DNA from: Bacteroidales bacterium
GTDB taxonomy: Bacteria > Bacteroidota > Bacteroidia > Bacteroidales > F082
Direction of reading: 5' to 3'
Length of the DNA stretch: 39,738 bases
Assembly: GCA_024400195.1 (NCBI GenBank)
Contig: JAKSNC010000016.1
Location: forward strand, 1-39,738
The position numbers and the translations under genes were made by a program. Each line of letters starts with the position of its first letter. Position 1 is the first letter of the stretch. Below the pieces are notes generated by a model, which searched no databases, was not told the origin of the DNA, and worked only from the letters and a program-made list of their open reading frames with translations. Shown here in pieces: positions 33,148 to 39,738 of the stretch.

Positions 33148-34524
33148 ATGAAGAAAAAGATTTGGATGTTAGCATGTTCGATATTGACATCTTTCTTGCT
33201 GATTATTGTGGCTTGTTCTAAAAAGAATGAAGAGTCTAAAGTACCGGATGTACCAACTGGTTTATCAGTTACATTTACAGGTGTAGAGGAAAATGGTGGC
33301 GGTGGTTATTTAGCTTATTATTCTTTTTCATGGAATGAAGTCAAAAATGCTGATTATTATGAATTGTATTATTCAAAAAACAGTTCAGGACCGTACGAAA
33401 TGATGGTCAATTATATCTATGGAACAAATAGAGAATTTTGTTTCATCGAGGGATCTATAGATAATGACATGGATAGGTATGTCAAAGTTAAAGCTGTAAA
33501 TGAGGAGGGAAGTAGTTCTTTGAGTAGTTTTGTCCATTGTCATTATTCCTACAATGGTGGTGGAAACGGTGGTGGCGGAAATGGTGGAGGTTCCTCAACC
33601 ATTTCTGCTCCGACTGGTGTTTCTGCTGATGTGAGCGGATCAAAGATTTATGTGACATGGAATAGTGTTTCCAATGCATCTTCATATCGTGTTTATCGCT
33701 CCTCAAGCAGTAACGGTTCATATTCTATATTGGAATCAACTAGTAGTACTTATTATTATGATTTTTCACCAAACACAAATAACTATTACAAAGTGACTGC
33801 TGTAAACTCAAGCGGGAGTGAAAGTGAAAAAAGTGACTATGCCTACTGCTATTATTCCAATGGCGGAGGCGTTCCAGATGCGCCAACGGGTGTTGAAGCA
33901 CACGATAACAGTGTTGTGGGTGAAACATGGGTTTTAATCAGTTGGAACTCTGTTTCAAATGCCACATCATACAAGGTTTATAGAAGCTCATCTGCTAATG
34001 GTAGCTATTCGCTGATTACTACAACTGAGTATACCAGTTATAATGATAAGAATCCAATGAATGGTAGTAATTACTATAAGGTGAAAGCGGTTAATAATGC
34101 TGGAGAGAGCAGTTATAGTTCATACGCATACTATAATAATACCCCTACTGTCTATAGCCCTTGCCCAGTTACCTATACAAGTCACACTGCGTCAAGTTAT
34201 CAAATAACCTTGCGATGGTCCAATCCTACAACTTCTGGCTGCGGTACTCCAACAACCGCATATTTGAGAGTTCTAAATCCAGATAGTGGCGATTATGCGA
34301 CATTAGAAACAATGTCAGGCTCTGCCTCATCCGTTTCGTTTAGTTATGGAATGTGGGCAAATTCGGAAGGCTATGTCTATTGTGGAATTATCACTGAAAA
34401 CTCTGCTGGTACCTCTGGAGGTGTTCCTTTGGTATACAATTGGAAAACAGATACATGGTATGGAGGGAAAGGCCTTGAACTGACAGAAGAAATGGAAAAA
34501 GAATGGTATAAATTCTCAAAATAA
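33148..34524 (+). CDS. Lipoprotein with fibronectin type III repeats
   Basis: The 458-residue protein has a lipoprotein signal ending in a lipobox (LLIIVACS, Cys23). Three FN3-like domains follow at about 33-130, 150-235 and 243-330, each with PTGL/PTGV at the start, a W-N/S-V-NA core and YKV/YRVYRSSS. A GGGNGGGGNGGGSS linker separates the first two. A fourth, cysteine-containing beta domain forms the C-terminus (about 345-435). The second and third repeats are very alike (NSVSNAxSYxVYRSSSxNGSYS), suggesting recent duplication. It is probably outer-membrane-anchored and may bind carbohydrate or protein. No enzymatic domain is seen. Confidence 0.8.
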   Translation: MKKKIWMLACSILTSFLLIIVACSKKNEESKVPDVPTGLSVTFTGVEENGGGGYLAYYSFSWNEVKNADYYELYYSKNSSGPYEMMVNYIYGTNREFCFIEGSIDNDMDRYVKVKAVNEEGSSSLSSFVHCHYSYNGGGNGGGGNGGGSSTISAPTGVSADVSGSKIYVTWNSVSNASSYRVYRSSSSNGSYSILESTSSTYYYDFSPNTNNYYKVTAVNSSGSESEKSDYAYCYYSNGGGVPDAPTGVEAHDNSVVGETWVLISWNSVSNATSYKVYRSSSANGSYSLITTTEYTSYNDKNPMNGSNYYKVKAVNNAGESSYSSYAYYNNTPTVYSPCPVTYTSHTASSYQITLRWSNPTTSGCGTPTTAYLRVLNPDSGDYATLETMSGSASSVSFSYGMWANSEGYVYCGIITENSAGTSGGVPLVYNWKTDTWYGGKGLELTEEMEKEWYKFSK

Positions 34525-34591
34525 ATGTCGTAATGGACAAAAATCAGGGTGTTTATTTTCCTGATATTGCATCACGTCCGTTACAAGTTTG

Positions 34592-34730
34592 TAATTTTGT
34601 TCCTGTTTGCCGAAACGAAGCAGGGTTCTGCTGTGGAGTAACCTTGCGAGGGATAGGCTGGCGCAGTACGACAAATGTAAAGGCGAGAGTGTATCAAAAC
34701 TCAGAAAGTTGCGATACACTCTCTTATTGC
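34592..34730 (+). ncRNA. Candidate small RNA between the FN3 lipoprotein and orphan higA
   Basis: A TAATTTTG -7 element (34592-34599) is followed by a GCAG-GGTT-CTGC hairpin near 34620 and a perfect 11-bp stem, GAGAGTGTATC (34685-34695) with GATACACTCTC (34713-34723). No protein-coding frame is convincing. The final stem lacks a long T tract (CTCTTATTG), so the 3' end is uncertain. It may instead be a dispersed intergenic repeat. Confidence 0.3.
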
Positions 34731-34795
34731 CACCGAGAAGCACAAAAATCTAAAACTACGAGAAAAAAAGATTTTTAATACTTTTAATAATTACA

Positions 34796-34891
34796 ATGTT
34801 TTCCATGCTTTTGCAATCCTGCTCAGTGTTGAATGATCCTGATTTTAGAGATGGTTTTCGAGAAGGATGGAATTTAACTTGTCCTCCATGA
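34796..34891 (+). CDS. Possible small or decayed lipoprotein
   Basis: The ATG at 34796 starts a 31-codon frame (MFSMLLQSCSVLNDPDFRDG...). Read upstream in the same frame to 34763 the sequence encodes KKRFLILLIIT, so the whole looks like a lipoprotein signal (basic, hydrophobic, LQSC) whose proper start codon has been replaced by GAG at 34760. The mature part (SVLNDPDF, GFREGWN) resembles small Bacteroidales lipoproteins only loosely. It is either a short real gene or a relic. Confidence 0.3.
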   Translation: MFSMLLQSCSVLNDPDFRDGFREGWNLTCPP

Positions 34892-35087
34892 CACGAATAC
34901 TAAGAATTGGATTATAAAAACAAAAGCCATCAGAAATAACATGAAACCCCAAAAGTTTTTTTGTCTAATTTTTGTGGTTCATATCACAACTAATGCACCA
35001 TCTTTTTTGAACAAATCGCGTCGGAAACTCGCCATAATTTTTTTTGCAAAACGTTCACTTTTTTATGAATATTAAAAAATCCTTTTG

Positions 35088-35095
35088 TATCTTCG
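35088..35095 (+). promoter_or_regulatory. Candidate promoter for orphan higA
   Basis: TATCTTCG differs from TAnnTTTG at one position and lies 21 bases before the ATG at 35117. The 34892-35087 stretch is AT-rich with no other feature seen. Confidence 0.35.
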
Positions 35096-35116
35096 CGCCG
35101 AAACAATCCAAACACC

Positions 35117-35434
35117 ATGGAAGCAAATAAACTTGAGCCGTTCATCCCAACTCACCCCGGTGAAATTATCAAGGATGAGATAGAATATCGCGGTATTTCG
35201 CAACGTGCATTGGCAATGCAAATCGGCGTGTCATATACACAATTAAACGAGGTGCTTAACGGGAAACGACCGTTAAACACCGAAATGGCTTTGCTTATCA
35301 GCGCGGCATTGGACATAGACGCCGAGCCGTTGTTAGCAATACAGACTCGCTATAATATAATCACAGCTCGCCGGAACAAGACGTTTTCTCAAAAACTAAA
35401 CTCAATCAGAAAGATTGCGGCGGTTCTCACTTAA
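35117..35434 (+). CDS. Orphan HigA-type XRE antitoxin/regulator
   Basis: The 105-residue protein has THPGEIIKDEIEYRGISQRALA, then VSYTQLNEVLNGKRPLN, the same helix-turn-helix as the HigA at 29998. No HigB-like frame lies upstream; the preceding 590 bases hold only the candidate RNA and the small ORF. It could be a solitary regulator, or an antitoxin whose toxin was lost. Its 3' end overlaps the convergent DUF2147 gene by eight bases. Confidence 0.85.
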   Translation: MEANKLEPFIPTHPGEIIKDEIEYRGISQRALAMQIGVSYTQLNEVLNGKRPLNTEMALLISAALDIDAEPLLAIQTRYNIITARRNKTFSQKLNSIRKIAAVLT

Positions 35435-35834
35435 TCCACGTCTGCGACCTGCCGAGCCAGCCCATCTTGTCAATGGAGCCGCGCAGAGTGATGGTGTTAT
35501 CTTTTGCATTGTACGTGATTTTCCCGTAATACGTCTTGCCCGAATCAGGCTCGAATAACGTGCCGCCTTTCAGCACACCGTCATCGTCTTTCATGTCTTT
35601 TATGACGACCAATCCGACATACTGCGGGTCGAAAAGTTCCTGTCCCTGATAATAGACATGAGTCAACTTGCCGTAATACAACCCGTTCGTCTCATCCTGA
35701 TAGAAAAGCACAACGCCTTTCGTCTCGCCGGTCTTGTCATCGACAGTTCGCCATTCACCTAAAATTTTCTCAACCTGCGCATTGGAAACCAACGCGATAA
35801 GCATAAGCAATGCTGCAAAAATCAATTTCTTCAT
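35427..35834 (-). CDS. DUF2147-domain exported protein
   Basis: The 135-residue protein has a signal peptide (MKKLIFAALLMLIALVSNAQ) and the DUF2147 pattern ILGEWRTVDDKTGETKGVV, then YGKLTHV, then GGTLFEPDSGKTYYGKI and LRGSIDKMGWLGRSQTW. DUF2147 forms a lipocalin-like beta-barrel in the periplasm; its ligand is not known. It follows queG by 14 bases and may be its operon partner. Confidence 0.85.
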   Translation of the reverse strand: MKKLIFAALLMLIALVSNAQVEKILGEWRTVDDKTGETKGVVLFYQDETNGLYYGKLTHVYYQGQELFDPQYVGLVVIKDMKDDDGVLKGGTLFEPDSGKTYYGKITYNAKDNTITLRGSIDKMGWLGRSQTWIK

Positions 35835-35848
35835 ACTTCAACTTTCGA

Positions 35849-36778
35849 CTAACAAGTCATCACATTATCTTTAAATTTTTCAAAACCGGCACGCATCAAT
35901 GGTGAATCTGAAAATTCTTTCTCGAAAGTAACTTTGTCCATTGATACGACATCGTTTTTGGTTAATGAGAGCATCTTTTCCAATGGCTTGAAATGCTTTT
36001 CCGTCGTGACTATCGCGAATTTCAGGTTATACGGGCACACATCCTGACATTTATCGCAGCCAAACACACATCCGTGTAAATCAATATCTTCGTCATTTTT
36101 TAAAAAAGATTTTCTTTCAATCGTGACGAAAGATATACATTTGCGTGCATCAACTGTAAACGGCGACAAGGCTTTGGTCGGACAGGCCTCGATACAGCGC
36201 GTGCATGTTCCGCAACGGTTTGTAAATACTGATGCCGACGGTTCCAATGTCAAAGGCAGAAATAATGTTCCAATGAAGAAAAACGAACCTTTCCCCGGTA
36301 TGATGAGCGACGTGTTCTTCCCGATGAAACCAAGTCCGGCACGAACAGCCCACGCACGTTCCAACACCGGCGCCGAATCACAGAAGACGCGCGCGGTCTT
36401 CATTTCCCCAACCTTCTCCTCTATCTTTTTTTTCAAAACAAATAGTTTGTCTTTCAACACTTTGTGATAATCTTCGCCGTATGCGTATTTTGAAATTCTG
36501 CCCATCAATTTTTCTTTACATTCGGAATCATCGGCAATTCTTTCCTGAAAATAATTCAATGCGACACAGACAATTGATTTCGTCTCCGGCACAAGCAGTC
36601 GCGGGTCATATCTCTTTTCCCTGTTCCTCTCGAGATAATCCATCTCGGCGTTGAAATGCGATGAAAGCCAGTTCTCGACGTGCTCTGCCTCATCGTTCAG
36701 ACATTCGGCAGAGGCTATTCCGCAACTATCGAAACCCAACGACAAAGCTATTTGAATTATTTCGTTAGAAGTAATCAT
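35849..36778 (-). CDS. queG: Epoxyqueuosine reductase
   Basis: ATG 36778 (MITSNEIIQIALSLGFDSCG) gives 309 residues; the longer frame would overlap ruvB. The protein has the catalytic aspartate Asp134 in FCDSAPVLERAWA, the GFIGKNT segment, and two 4Fe-4S motifs, C189-x2-C192-x2-C195-x3-C199P and C237/C241-x2-C244-x3-C248P. It uses cobalamin to reduce epoxyqueuosine to queuosine at tRNA position 34. It lacks the C-terminal HEAT repeats of the E. coli protein, as many Bacteroidetes forms do. It lies 34 bases after ruvB. Confidence 0.94.
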   Translation of the reverse strand: MITSNEIIQIALSLGFDSCGIASAECLNDEAEHVENWLSSHFNAEMDYLERNREKRYDPRLLVPETKSIVCVALNYFQERIADDSECKEKLMGRISKYAYGEDYHKVLKDKLFVLKKKIEEKVGEMKTARVFCDSAPVLERAWAVRAGLGFIGKNTSLIIPGKGSFFFIGTLFLPLTLEPSASVFTNRCGTCTRCIEACPTKALSPFTVDARKCISFVTIERKSFLKNDEDIDLHGCVFGCDKCQDVCPYNLKFAIVTTEKHFKPLEKMLSLTKNDVVSMDKVTFEKEFSDSPLMRAGFEKFKDNVMTC

Positions 36779-36812
36779 AAAACCTAATGTTGTCGGGGGA
36801 ATGAAGCATTTC

Positions 36813-37838
36813 TTATTCAAACAGAGTGCCTTTATCCTTAAAATACAGGCGGCCAAGATGTTTGTAAGCCAAATCAGTAGCTTCACGACCGCGCGGTGTC
36901 CTCATCAGATAACCTTCCTGAATCAGGAAAGGTTCATAGACTTCCTCTATTGTGCCGGCGTCTTCGCCAACAGCTGTAGCTATAGTGGTAATACCAACCG
37001 GACCTCCTTTAAACTTGTCGATAATGGTCGAAAGGATGCGGTTGTCCATGTCGTCGAGGCCGTGCTGGTCAACGTTAAGTGCCTGAAGTCCGACTTGGGC
37101 TATTTCAAGCGTTATCGTGCCGTCACCCTGAATCTGCGCGAAATCTCTCACGCGGCGGAGAAGGAGGTTTGCTATTCTCGGTGTACCTCGGCTGCGGCGT
37201 GCGACTTCGTATGCGGCATTGTCCTCTATCGGGACGTTCAGAATTGATGCGGAGCGTTTTACGATGCCGGCCAATGTTTTCGCGTCGTAATATTCCAAAC
37301 GCATGTTTATGCCGAAACGCGAACGCAGCGGAGCCGTCAACAATCCGCTTCGAGTCGTGGCTCCGATGAGCGTAAACGGGTTGAGCGCAATCTGCACGCT
37401 TCTCGCATTAGGCCCCGACTCTATCATTATATCAATCCTGAAATCTTCCATGGCAGAATAGAGATATTCTTCCACGACAGGACTCAAACGGTGTATCTCA
37501 TCGATGAACAAGACATCGTTTTTTTCAAGAGATGTGAGAAGTCCGGCGAGATTCCCGGGCTTGTCTAAAACCGGTCCGGACGTCATCTTCATATTGACGC
37601 CGAGTTCGTGAGCTACGATGTTGGAAAGTGTCGTCTTCCCCAAGCCTGGAGGACCGTGAAAAAGGACATGATCGAGTGCTTCGCCGCGTTGTGCCGCCGC
37701 TTTGACAAAAACCCGCAGGTTGTCAACGACCTGCCTTTGACCTGCAAAACAAGAAAAGGCATCAGGACGGAGAACTTTTTCGATTTCCTTCTCCTGCTTG
37801 CTCATTTTCGAACCGTATGCATCCAGATTTTCGTTCAT
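36813..37838 (-). CDS. ruvB: Holliday junction branch migration ATPase RuvB
   Basis: The 341-residue AAA+ protein has Walker A GPPGLGKT at 62-69, Walker B LFIDEIH at 110-116, sensor 1 GATTR, and the arginine-finger/sensor segment TAPLRSRFG. The C-terminal winged helix ([20 protein letters not shown]) binds DNA. With RuvA it drives branch migration of Holliday junctions. It is first in a minus-strand unit with queG and the DUF2147 gene. Confidence 0.98.
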   Translation of the reverse strand: MNENLDAYGSKMSKQEKEIEKVLRPDAFSCFAGQRQVVDNLRVFVKAAAQRGEALDHVLFHGPPGLGKTTLSNIVAHELGVNMKMTSGPVLDKPGNLAGLLTSLEKNDVLFIDEIHRLSPVVEEYLYSAMEDFRIDIMIESGPNARSVQIALNPFTLIGATTRSGLLTAPLRSRFGINMRLEYYDAKTLAGIVKRSASILNVPIEDNAAYEVARRSRGTPRIANLLLRRVRDFAQIQGDGTITLEIAQVGLQALNVDQHGLDDMDNRILSTIIDKFKGGPVGITTIATAVGEDAGTIEEVYEPFLIQEGYLMRTPRGREATDLAYKHLGRLYFKDKGTLFE

Positions 37839-37854
37839 GCCGTCTTATTTCGCG

Positions 37855-37862
37855 CAAAAATA
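37855..37862 (-). promoter_or_regulatory. Promoter -7 element for ruvB-queG
   Basis: TATTTTTG on the minus strand fits TAnnTTTG and lies 16 bases before the ruvB ATG. Confidence 0.55.
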
Positions 37863-37896
37863 CGTAAAAAATCTCGGCTCTTATAAAATAAATGCG

Positions 37897-37904
37897 TAAT
37901 TTTG
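37897..37904 (+). promoter_or_regulatory. Promoter -7 element for the SPOR-protein operon
   Basis: TAATTTTG fits TAnnTTTG and lies 13 bases before the TTG start at 37918. It is divergent from the ruvB promoter. Confidence 0.55.
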
Positions 37905-37917
37905 GAAAAAATTTGAA

Positions 37918-38445
37918 TTGAAGAAGATATTGTTCATATCGGCACTGCTCATCACCTTCGGCACCGACATCGTTGCACAGGTCGGACGGGTGAGGGTTTT
38001 CAAAGATCCAAAAATAGATATTGTCATTGATAAACAGAAGGAAATATGCTCTGCCGACAACACTATCGATGGTTTCAGAGTGCAGATTTTCATGAGCAGC
38101 GGCAATGAAGCACCCGACGAGGCGAATGAGGTGATGAAGGTCTTCTCGGAAGAATTTCCGCTTGTTCCGGCGTATCTCGTCTTTGGACAACCTTATTACA
38201 GAGTCCGCGTCGGAGATTTCCGCACAAGAATAGAGGCCGAAAAACTTCACCTTATCTTGAAGGAAAAATATCCGAAGGCTTTTGTCACAGCCGACAAAAT
38301 ACAGCTTCCAGAAATTGATTCATGCAAAAAACAGGACGAATTGTTGGACGAAAATCCAATCGAGGAAGAGACTGAAATACAAGAACAGCAACCGACGACT
38401 GAGCCTGATGTAACAATACCTTCTGACATTTATTACGAAGAATGA
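37918..38445 (+). CDS. Exported SPOR-domain protein
   Basis: The TTG at 37918 gives MKKILFISALLITFGTDIVAQ, a good signal peptide, so a TTG start is likely. The 175-residue protein has a SPOR domain at about 55-125 (GFRVQIFMSSGNEAPDEANE, then YRVRVGDFRTRIEAEKL and YPKAFVTADKI) and an acidic C-terminal tail. SPOR domains bind denuded peptidoglycan. It overlaps the next gene in an ATGATGG context (four bases), indicating coupling. Confidence 0.82.
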   Translation: MKKILFISALLITFGTDIVAQVGRVRVFKDPKIDIVIDKQKEICSADNTIDGFRVQIFMSSGNEAPDEANEVMKVFSEEFPLVPAYLVFGQPYYRVRVGDFRTRIEAEKLHLILKEKYPKAFVTADKIQLPEIDSCKKQDELLDENPIEEETEIQEQQPTTEPDVTIPSDIYYEE

Positions 38446-38903
38446 TGGAAAACGACAAAATGAAGGAAAAATTCGGTGAGCTTGTCAGACTCATCAAGAT
38501 ATATGCCGAAAAACATCCGGGCGAGGAGATTCTGCCTGGTCTCGATACAAATAACCCGATGTTTAAAATGCTGATTTCCAACTTTGAAAATATAAAGGAC
38601 AGAGTTGATTTCCGCATTATGGGAATGATGGGCGAACAGATGCCGAACGATATTATCGACGATATTATCGCCGACCTGCGAGGCCGTCTCGGCACTGATG
38701 CTGACATCGTTAAGACAAACAACATCACAAAGGAAATCGAAGAAAAAGAAAAAGACTATAACGAACTTCCCACGGCGCAGAATCATGAGGCTCTTCTCGA
38801 AGCAATTGACAGACAGCTTAAAAACAAAGAACTTTCAATGAAGGAGATTGATGACCTTCTTGACAAGAGAATGCAGATTCAAAATATCATTTCATCAAAA
38901 TAA
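38442..38903 (+). CDS. Small acidic helical protein, unknown function
   Basis: The 153-residue protein has no signal peptide or membrane segment. It is mostly charged helix with a possible coiled coil near the C-terminus (KEIEEKEKDYNELPTAQNHE, LKNKELSMKEIDDLLDKRM). I recognise no family. It starts within the end of the SPOR gene, so it is translationally coupled to it, and is probably cytoplasmic. Confidence 0.6.
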   Translation: MMENDKMKEKFGELVRLIKIYAEKHPGEEILPGLDTNNPMFKMLISNFENIKDRVDFRIMGMMGEQMPNDIIDDIIADLRGRLGTDADIVKTNNITKEIEEKEKDYNELPTAQNHEALLEAIDRQLKNKELSMKEIDDLLDKRMQIQNIISSK

Positions 38904-38939
38904 AATTCTATTTTCCACGTTACGAATAAAAAATCAGAG

Positions 38940-39617
38940 ATGAAGAAGAAACTTTTACTTGTTTTCGTTTTACTTTTAAACATCGGCTTCATAAAAGCGC
39001 AAGACAGACCGCAGCTTATTACCGATAGGACAAACGGCAAAGTGACAATCGGTTTTGACGTTTTTACCGACATCCCGACAGGCGAAAAATACGATAATTT
39101 CAATTTAAGGACTATCAATCAAGGTGTTGACGGATTTTTGACATACAACTTCAAAATTGCCGATTCGAAACACACGTTTTCTGCCGGTATCGGTTTTACG
39201 GCACACAACTTCTACATGAAGAAGGCCTACGTCGCTGATCCATACGCCGGCGTTACTGTTTTCGACACCGTGGCGGACATGCAGCGCAGCAAGATAAACG
39301 TGTTTTACGGCGACATTCCGCTTGAAGTTAACTTCCGCATCGCCGACAAGTTTAAAATCGGCCTCGGATTCAAAATCGGGTTCAAACTTGGTGCGAAGAC
39401 GAAATTCATAGGCACTATTCCCGGAACGAATGACGATGTCCGCATGAAATTCAACAGAATCAACAATCTTGAGAGTGTGTCGTACAGCGCAACGCTGCGT
39501 GTGGCATACCGCTGGATAAACATCTACGCCGCCTATCAGTTCTCAAGAACATTCAAAGACGGCGCAGGTCCTGAAATTAAGCCGTTGTCAATCGGTATAG
39601 GAATAAGGCCGTTCTAA
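38940..39617 (+). CDS. Outer-membrane beta-barrel protein
   Basis: The 225-residue protein has a signal peptide (MKKKLLLVFVLLLNIGFIKAQ) and alternating amphipathic strands with a terminal aromatic residue (ITIGF-like KVTIGFDVF, TFSAGIGFTAHNFYM, FKIGLGFKIGFKLGAK, YSATLRVAYRWINIYAAYQF, ending IGIGIRPF). This is the pattern of a small outer-membrane barrel of the OmpW/PorT-like type. It lies 36 bases after the acidic protein gene. The exact family is uncertain. Confidence 0.7.
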   Translation: MKKKLLLVFVLLLNIGFIKAQDRPQLITDRTNGKVTIGFDVFTDIPTGEKYDNFNLRTINQGVDGFLTYNFKIADSKHTFSAGIGFTAHNFYMKKAYVADPYAGVTVFDTVADMQRSKINVFYGDIPLEVNFRIADKFKIGLGFKIGFKLGAKTKFIGTIPGTNDDVRMKFNRINNLESVSYSATLRVAYRWINIYAAYQFSRTFKDGAGPEIKPLSIGIGIRPF

Positions 39618-39738
39618 CGTATTGCGAAAGCCTTTCTTATCTCATCAACACAGTCGAGTTTTTCCCATCCGAAGAACTCGACATTTTTCCTGACTTTGAC
39701 AATGAGGCACCCTATTCGCCGTCGCCTATTTTTAGGGC
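39614..39738 (-). CDS. C-terminal end of a convergent gene, possibly S-adenosylmethionine synthetase
   Basis: The minus-strand frame ends with KNVEFFGWEKLDCVDEIRKAF and a TAG at 39614-39616, overlapping the barrel gene stop. The ending WEKLDxVDxIxxAF resembles the C-terminus of Bacteroidetes MetK. The residues further upstream in the window do not clearly extend this match, so the call is tentative. Confidence 0.35.
   Translation of the reverse strand, partial: PKNRRRRIGCLIVKVRKNVEFFGWEKLDCVDEIRKAFAIR

Noticed and set aside
32966-33221. Short frames on both strands within the 6S-like segment
   Set aside because: They cross the paired stems, have no promoter or family match, and the nested pairing is explained better by an RNA.
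33546-33600. GGTGG-rich tract in the FN3 lipoprotein as a CRISPR or tandem repeat
   Set aside because: It is an in-frame Gly/Asn linker between FN3 domains. No CRISPR array was seen anywhere in the window.

Overview
This 39.7 kb window looks like chromosomal DNA from an uncultured or little-studied member of the order Bacteroidales (phylum Bacteroidota). The evidence is consistent: promoters fit the Bacteroidetes pattern TAnnTTTG, Shine-Dalgarno sites are mostly weak or absent, one secreted protein ends in a type IX secretion (Por) sorting domain, and the HU-CCDC81/SPOR, DUF6624, PpiD-like and DUF2147 proteins are typical of this phylum. Base composition is moderate, with AT-rich intergenic DNA. 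The species cannot be named from the sequence.

Layout. 0-3.2 kb: a Fic-domain protein flanked by two matching palindromes, a dinD remnant, tRNA-Lys(CTT) with a strong terminator, and an internally deleted IS5-like transposase. 3.2-7.6 kb (minus): a T9SS-secreted BNR-repeat protein, then the pta-ackA acetate operon. 7.8-13.3 kb (plus): valS-prmC, an HU/SPOR membrane protein, trmB. 13.2-19.4 kb: an AT-rich accessory island with a double-glycine (RiPP-like) precursor, a secreted carboxypeptidase-regulatory-like protein, a secreted HExxH metallopeptidase, a secreted DUF6624 protein and the truncated N-terminus of an ATP-grasp peptide maturase; it is broken up by an IS5-family deletion derivative, a 184-bp MITE and an IS3-type OrfA remnant. 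19.4-24.9 kb (minus): serS, a small lipoprotein, a TPR protein, rsmA, and prfB with its programmed +1 frameshift. 25.1-27.2 kb (plus): a PpiD-like foldase. 27.3-29.5 kb (minus): a DegT-type aminotransferase and galE. 29.7-32.8 kb (plus): higBA, kbl and an NAD-dependent epimerase/threonine dehydrogenase. 32.8-35.4 kb: a strongly folded ~188-nt RNA resembling 6S RNA, an FN3-repeat lipoprotein, a second possible small RNA, a small lipoprotein-like ORF and an orphan HigA. 35.4-37.8 kb (minus): ruvB, queG, DUF2147. 37.9-39.7 kb (plus): a SPOR protein, a small acidic protein, an outer-membrane barrel, and the end of a convergent gene, possibly metK.

How the genes fit together. Pta and AckA convert acetyl-CoA to acetate with ATP gain. 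Kbl plus the adjacent dehydrogenase would convert threonine to glycine and acetyl-CoA, which could feed the same route. ValS, SerS, tRNA-Lys, PrmC, RF2, RsmA, TrmB and QueG are translation and RNA-modification functions. PrmC is the methylase for the GGQ motif of release factors, including the RF2 encoded here.

The most notable parts are the decayed RiPP-like island (13.2-19.4 kb), the MITE inserted at a site whose flank repeats its own terminal repeat, the 6S-like RNA, and the paired palindromes bracketing the Fic gene. All calls come from reading the sequence; no database search was run.
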